Shown: piece by piece, positions 60,685-64,000 of the stretch
Numbering within the stretch: the first letter of the stretch is position 1
Layout of the letters: each line of letters begins with the position of its first letter
Assembly (NCBI RefSeq): GCF_003945595.2
Contig: NW_024104292.1
Span: 2,054,756-2,118,755 of the forward strand
From: Pipra filicauda
Lineage: Eukaryota > Chordata > Aves > Passeriformes > Pipridae
Direction: 5' to 3'
DNA: 64,000 nucleotides
The notes under the pieces: model-generated
Databases searched by the model: none
Seen by the model: the letters and a program-made list of their open reading frames with translations, nothing else
Told to the model about the DNA's origin: nothing
Position numbers and translations under genes: made by a program

Positions 60685-60910
60685 GAAGGACACGCTGGGT
60701 GTCATAGGCAGCTGTACAGAAGACTCAGTGCTAGTTGTGTCCTGTCGCAGCTCCCAGTGCTGCCCAGGCTGTCTGTGTGTGAGCCAGATGCAGCCCTGCT
60801 GCAGTGAGAGGTTGAGCTGGCTTTCATTCTCAGTGTCAGCAACAAGGGGCCACACTGAAGAGTTACCACCTGGAGCACGTTGCCTCCAGCATGCAGCAGC
60901 ACTGGGCTCA
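60685..60910 (+). other. Candidate exon, GC-rich and Cys-rich (plus strand)
   Basis: A strong acceptor (CTCTTTCCTCTCAG) ends at 60,684 and a consensus-like donor (CTCA|GTAAGA) begins at 60,911. The 226 bases between are GC-rich against an AT-rich background and open in one frame (phase: one leftover base, then 75 codons). The peptide is Cys-rich (SCRSSQCCPGCLCVSQ, MQPCCSERL) and matches nothing I recognise. Other frames are open too, on both strands, and a noncoding-RNA exon or chance is possible. The next in-frame stop falls four codons after the donor. Confidence 0.25.
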
Positions 60911-63900
60911 GTAAGACTCTAAAGTTCATGCTGAAATCGTGCTGAGTTCAGGCTCTCATAATGTGATTTTTATCCAGATGGCTGAGATTAAGCCAGCACA
61001 GGTACGCCAGTCATGCATATACACACTCACACTTCCTGCTTGCAAGGAGGGCATGCTCCCACTGACTAAGCATAGCCTGCTCACCAACCTACTCAGAGCT
61101 GGGTCTATTTGAGATTTACCTTAATTTTGGAAATCGGAGCTATTTTCAGTTTAATAGCAAATACAGCTTGAAAGGAATTCTATATATGCCTGTTCTGATC
61201 TCTTCTTTAATGTGGCTTAAGTTATGACCCAGTCCTATATAAACTCTAGCTTCAGTATCTTCCAGATGGGCAGTAAATCTGAACACAAGGGAGAGGTTCT
61301 CAGCTGCTCTAAATCAGCAAATATCCAGGTGAAGTAGCCTGTGCTAAGGGTTATGTATTCCAGGGATTATAAAGCCATACTTTCTGTAAATGATACACAC
61401 AGTCATGGTGCTTACTTGGCAGTGTGGCAAGCTGGGGAAAAATCAAAGGAAAATCAAGGAAACCCAAGCTGGAATGTTGTAATGGACAATTCAGGAGAGT
61501 GCAAGGAAATTGTAATCTATTTCTTTACCTAGTGTTTAGTCATGAATAATCACTTCTGAGAAAATGTATTACAGAGTTATACTGGGTATAACAGATAAGA
61601 TTTTGGCCCAGGTATAAATTTTGAAAGAAGGAAAAATAAGTAGATATAAAAGTACAAATAAAATAAAATTTCAGATTGATTCTTCATACCCACATCATTA
61701 ATCTATTTTATTTTTCTGATAAAAGGCCATTATTTGACATAAATGAAATGTACAAGTTTGAGAAGTCTGGTCTGCACTAAGGCATTCAGTATTGAAAACT
61801 GTGATAGTTATGAGCTGAACTGGAAAGGATGATACACAAGGCACACACAGAATGCAGAAGGAATTAGCCAAAGAGACATATGTGATAGAGGGAATGAAAG
61901 GGGAATGAAAGATTATTAGAGAAAGATTATTGTGAGGTTCTCTGTGCATCGCTCTGAACTCTTGTTTAATTGAATATTTTCCACAATGACCTGTGTTACT
62001 GTAGTGACATTTGTTAATGATACAAACATGGGAGATATAATTCCTAGGTAGGGATATGAGTGGTATTTGAGCACAGCTGGGAACTTACTTTATGCTCTTC
62101 AATTTTGAAATACTCCAGGCAGCAAATTGTAAATGCTTCTTGTGGCTTGCTCAAACACAAACTGAAGGTGTTTGAAAAAAATAGCTGTATGAATAAAACA
62201 ACGTTTGGTTTTCGTGCTCCTATTCTTTGAAAACTCCAAACTATATTAATATCCAATGTCAAGAGAGAAAAAAACCAATGACAGTAAACTTGGATTCTCA
62301 TTCAGAATAATGCAAAAAGTGTGTAGTTATTAGCTCTTGCTCCCAGATCTGTGGTCAGCTGAATGGGGTGGTAGAGGATTGTTGAGAAGATTTTTTAATG
62401 ACCCCAGACAGGTAAATTACCTTCATCCCAGAAGCACCCATATTTGATGAAGTGCCATGGATATCTTTGGATGCTGGATACGTAAATAGACAGCAAGCTT
62501 CCTAAAGTGAAAGAAATTGCTTGGCCTTAATTGCTTAATCTAGCAAAGAAAAAAGGAATTTTCCAAATAAAAAAAAAGCAGGGTCAGCAAAATACTTATG
62601 AAATGTGAAACCCTACAATATTTAATGATAAAAGGTTGGACATTCAAAGGTAGGAGGGAAATTTTAAGAAGTAGTAAAAGATAAAACTCATGATCCATTC
62701 AAAAGCAGATGAAAGTGCTGCCAGAGCCAAGCATGATCTACAATGAGAGATCTGACTATCAATCAAACACTTGTATGAAAAAGAGACAATTGTAATTGTA
62801 CAGGAATAGGGTCATATTCAGCCATGAAAGAAACATGCATAATAGTAAGGGCACAAATGCATTAGACTTGCTTTCATATGGACATCATCTTGCAAAATAA
62901 AAGGAAACTTAGCATTAGGGAAGACATGCATGAAATGCCACAGGTAATTTGTTTGCATAACTCTGTTATTAGGCAAATCAAAATGGAGAAAACTTTGTAG
63001 AACAGAAACATTTACACGGTAGTACAGAATTTCTTTAGGCTCGTATTTAGGCTCATAAGAAACAGAGCAGATGTGACGATATAACTATCTTCATATGCAT
63101 TAGCAATTCAGTAATTTCCTTTCAGGTAGTTATTTTATACCATTTCACAGATTTCCCTTACTGTGGCATTTTGGATGCTGTTGTAAAATTAAAGAATAGA
63201 AATTACACAGAATTCAATCTTGCATGATGCTAGAAGGAGTTTAGTCAGATTCCTGTAAGACTTCGAGTCCATTCAACTCTTGTACTAGTTGGATTTGCCC
63301 AAGAAAGAAACACCCCATTCTTCTGTTTGCATACCCAATCTGTAATGCAGGAAAACACCAGTAATTAAGAGAGAAACAACATATAATTAGATTCAAGTTA
63401 TTTTAATGTAACTAAATACTACAAATTAACACACAACAAAGCCTGGACCTGTGCTGAGGCTTTAGAACTAAACTGTTCTTCAGAAATTATTGGATTTTAA
63501 CATTGCTTATCATAAGGACATCCTTCTGAGGTCACTTTCCTGTGAGGAAAACCTCACTGAGTAGTTGTTCCACAATCAAACAGCAGAGAGGTAGATCCCA
63601 CTAGGCATGCAATGCCTGGGTTTGAGTCAGGGCTGTAATATGAAACCCAAGACTTTATAGCTTACACCAGTTATCCCCCCACTCCTACTAATAGGAGCTG
63701 ATGTGCTGTAGGCAATGAAAAGATGGAGGCTCTGAGAGGGAAGAGATAAAAGAAAAGAAATATCAAGGAACAACTCCATGTATATTAAATTTTGGGGGAA
63801 GTTGTTAGACAGAGGCAAAGTTTAAACATTTTAACAAAAACCAGGCCACTCCACACTTTCTTTGCACTAGTGTGAGAACTCTAGTGTTCTGATACCTCTT

Positions 63901-64000
63901 AAAGTATTTGATGGGAGACTAATAGCCTGACAGGCTAACACTTCACTTCCTTCCAATTAGGAGACTTTAACATCAAAGCCAAGGTCCTCTCCTTAGCAAG
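60911..64000. other. Non-repeat AT-rich DNA, no gene recognised
   Basis: No gene or clear repeat was recognised. A weak MIR-like word (CCTGGGTTTGAGTCAGGGCT at about 63,615) is not enough for a call. Small local duplications occur near 61,890-61,925 and 63,038-63,058. Confidence 0.5.

Noticed and set aside
63590..63700. Possible MIR-like fragment around GGGTTTGAGTCAGG
   Set aside because: Only a single B-box-like word matches. The flanking landmarks are absent.
1..64000. tRNA, rRNA, CRISPR or bacterial-type operon content
   Set aside because: No cloverleaf with paired arms, no rRNA words, no regularly spaced direct repeats and no runs of tightly packed long ORFs were found. The window is vertebrate in character.

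Overview
This window looks like 64 kb of gene-poor, AT-rich avian nuclear DNA, either intergenic or inside a large intron. The bird assignment rests on several CR1 LINE copies that end in the avian-type tail built on ATTCTATGATTC (its reverse complement at the other ends), one LTR with avian ERVK-like features, and very old MIR/L2-like and CR1/L3-like fragments shared among amniotes. I found no confidently recognisable host protein-coding gene, rRNA, tRNA, CRISPR array or operon. Most open frames are short chance frames or the decayed coding parts of retrotransposons.

Layout. Positions 1-17.8 kb are mostly single-copy AT-rich DNA with a few ancient SINE-like tails, simple repeats and a small CpG-bearing patch near 16.6-16.95 kb. 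Positions 17.83-18.87 kb hold a very old minus-strand CR1/L3-like LINE, followed by L2-like and MIR-like tails to 19.3 kb. A short CR1 lies at 21.3-21.5 kb. The main feature is at 26.7-36.8 kb: two plus-strand copies of an RTE-clade non-LTR retrotransposon (endonuclease, reverse transcriptase and C-terminal zinc knuckle). Copy 1 (about 26.68-30.15 kb) has a GC-rich 5' region and most of the ORF but no 3' end. Copy 2 (35.465-36.829 kb) is 5'-truncated but complete at its 3' end, with an (ATG)n tail and a clear target-site duplication. The rest (36.8-64 kb) is unique DNA with four more CR1 pieces (44.5, 51.4, 54.7-56.4 and 58.5-59.15 kb), a palindromic repeat at 41.4 kb and a probable solo LTR at 57.4-57.8 kb.

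The RTE copies are the most notable content. The family resembles AviRTE, an RTE element reported as horizontally transferred between some tropical bird lineages and filarial nematodes. The family match is from memory of RTE proteins and has not been searched. Both copies are dead: stop codons and an in-frame loss in motif A in copy 1, stops and a frameshift in copy 2. Two stretches bounded by good splice-like signals and open throughout (minus strand 52,385-52,741; plus strand 60,685-60,910) are offered as candidate host exons with low confidence.
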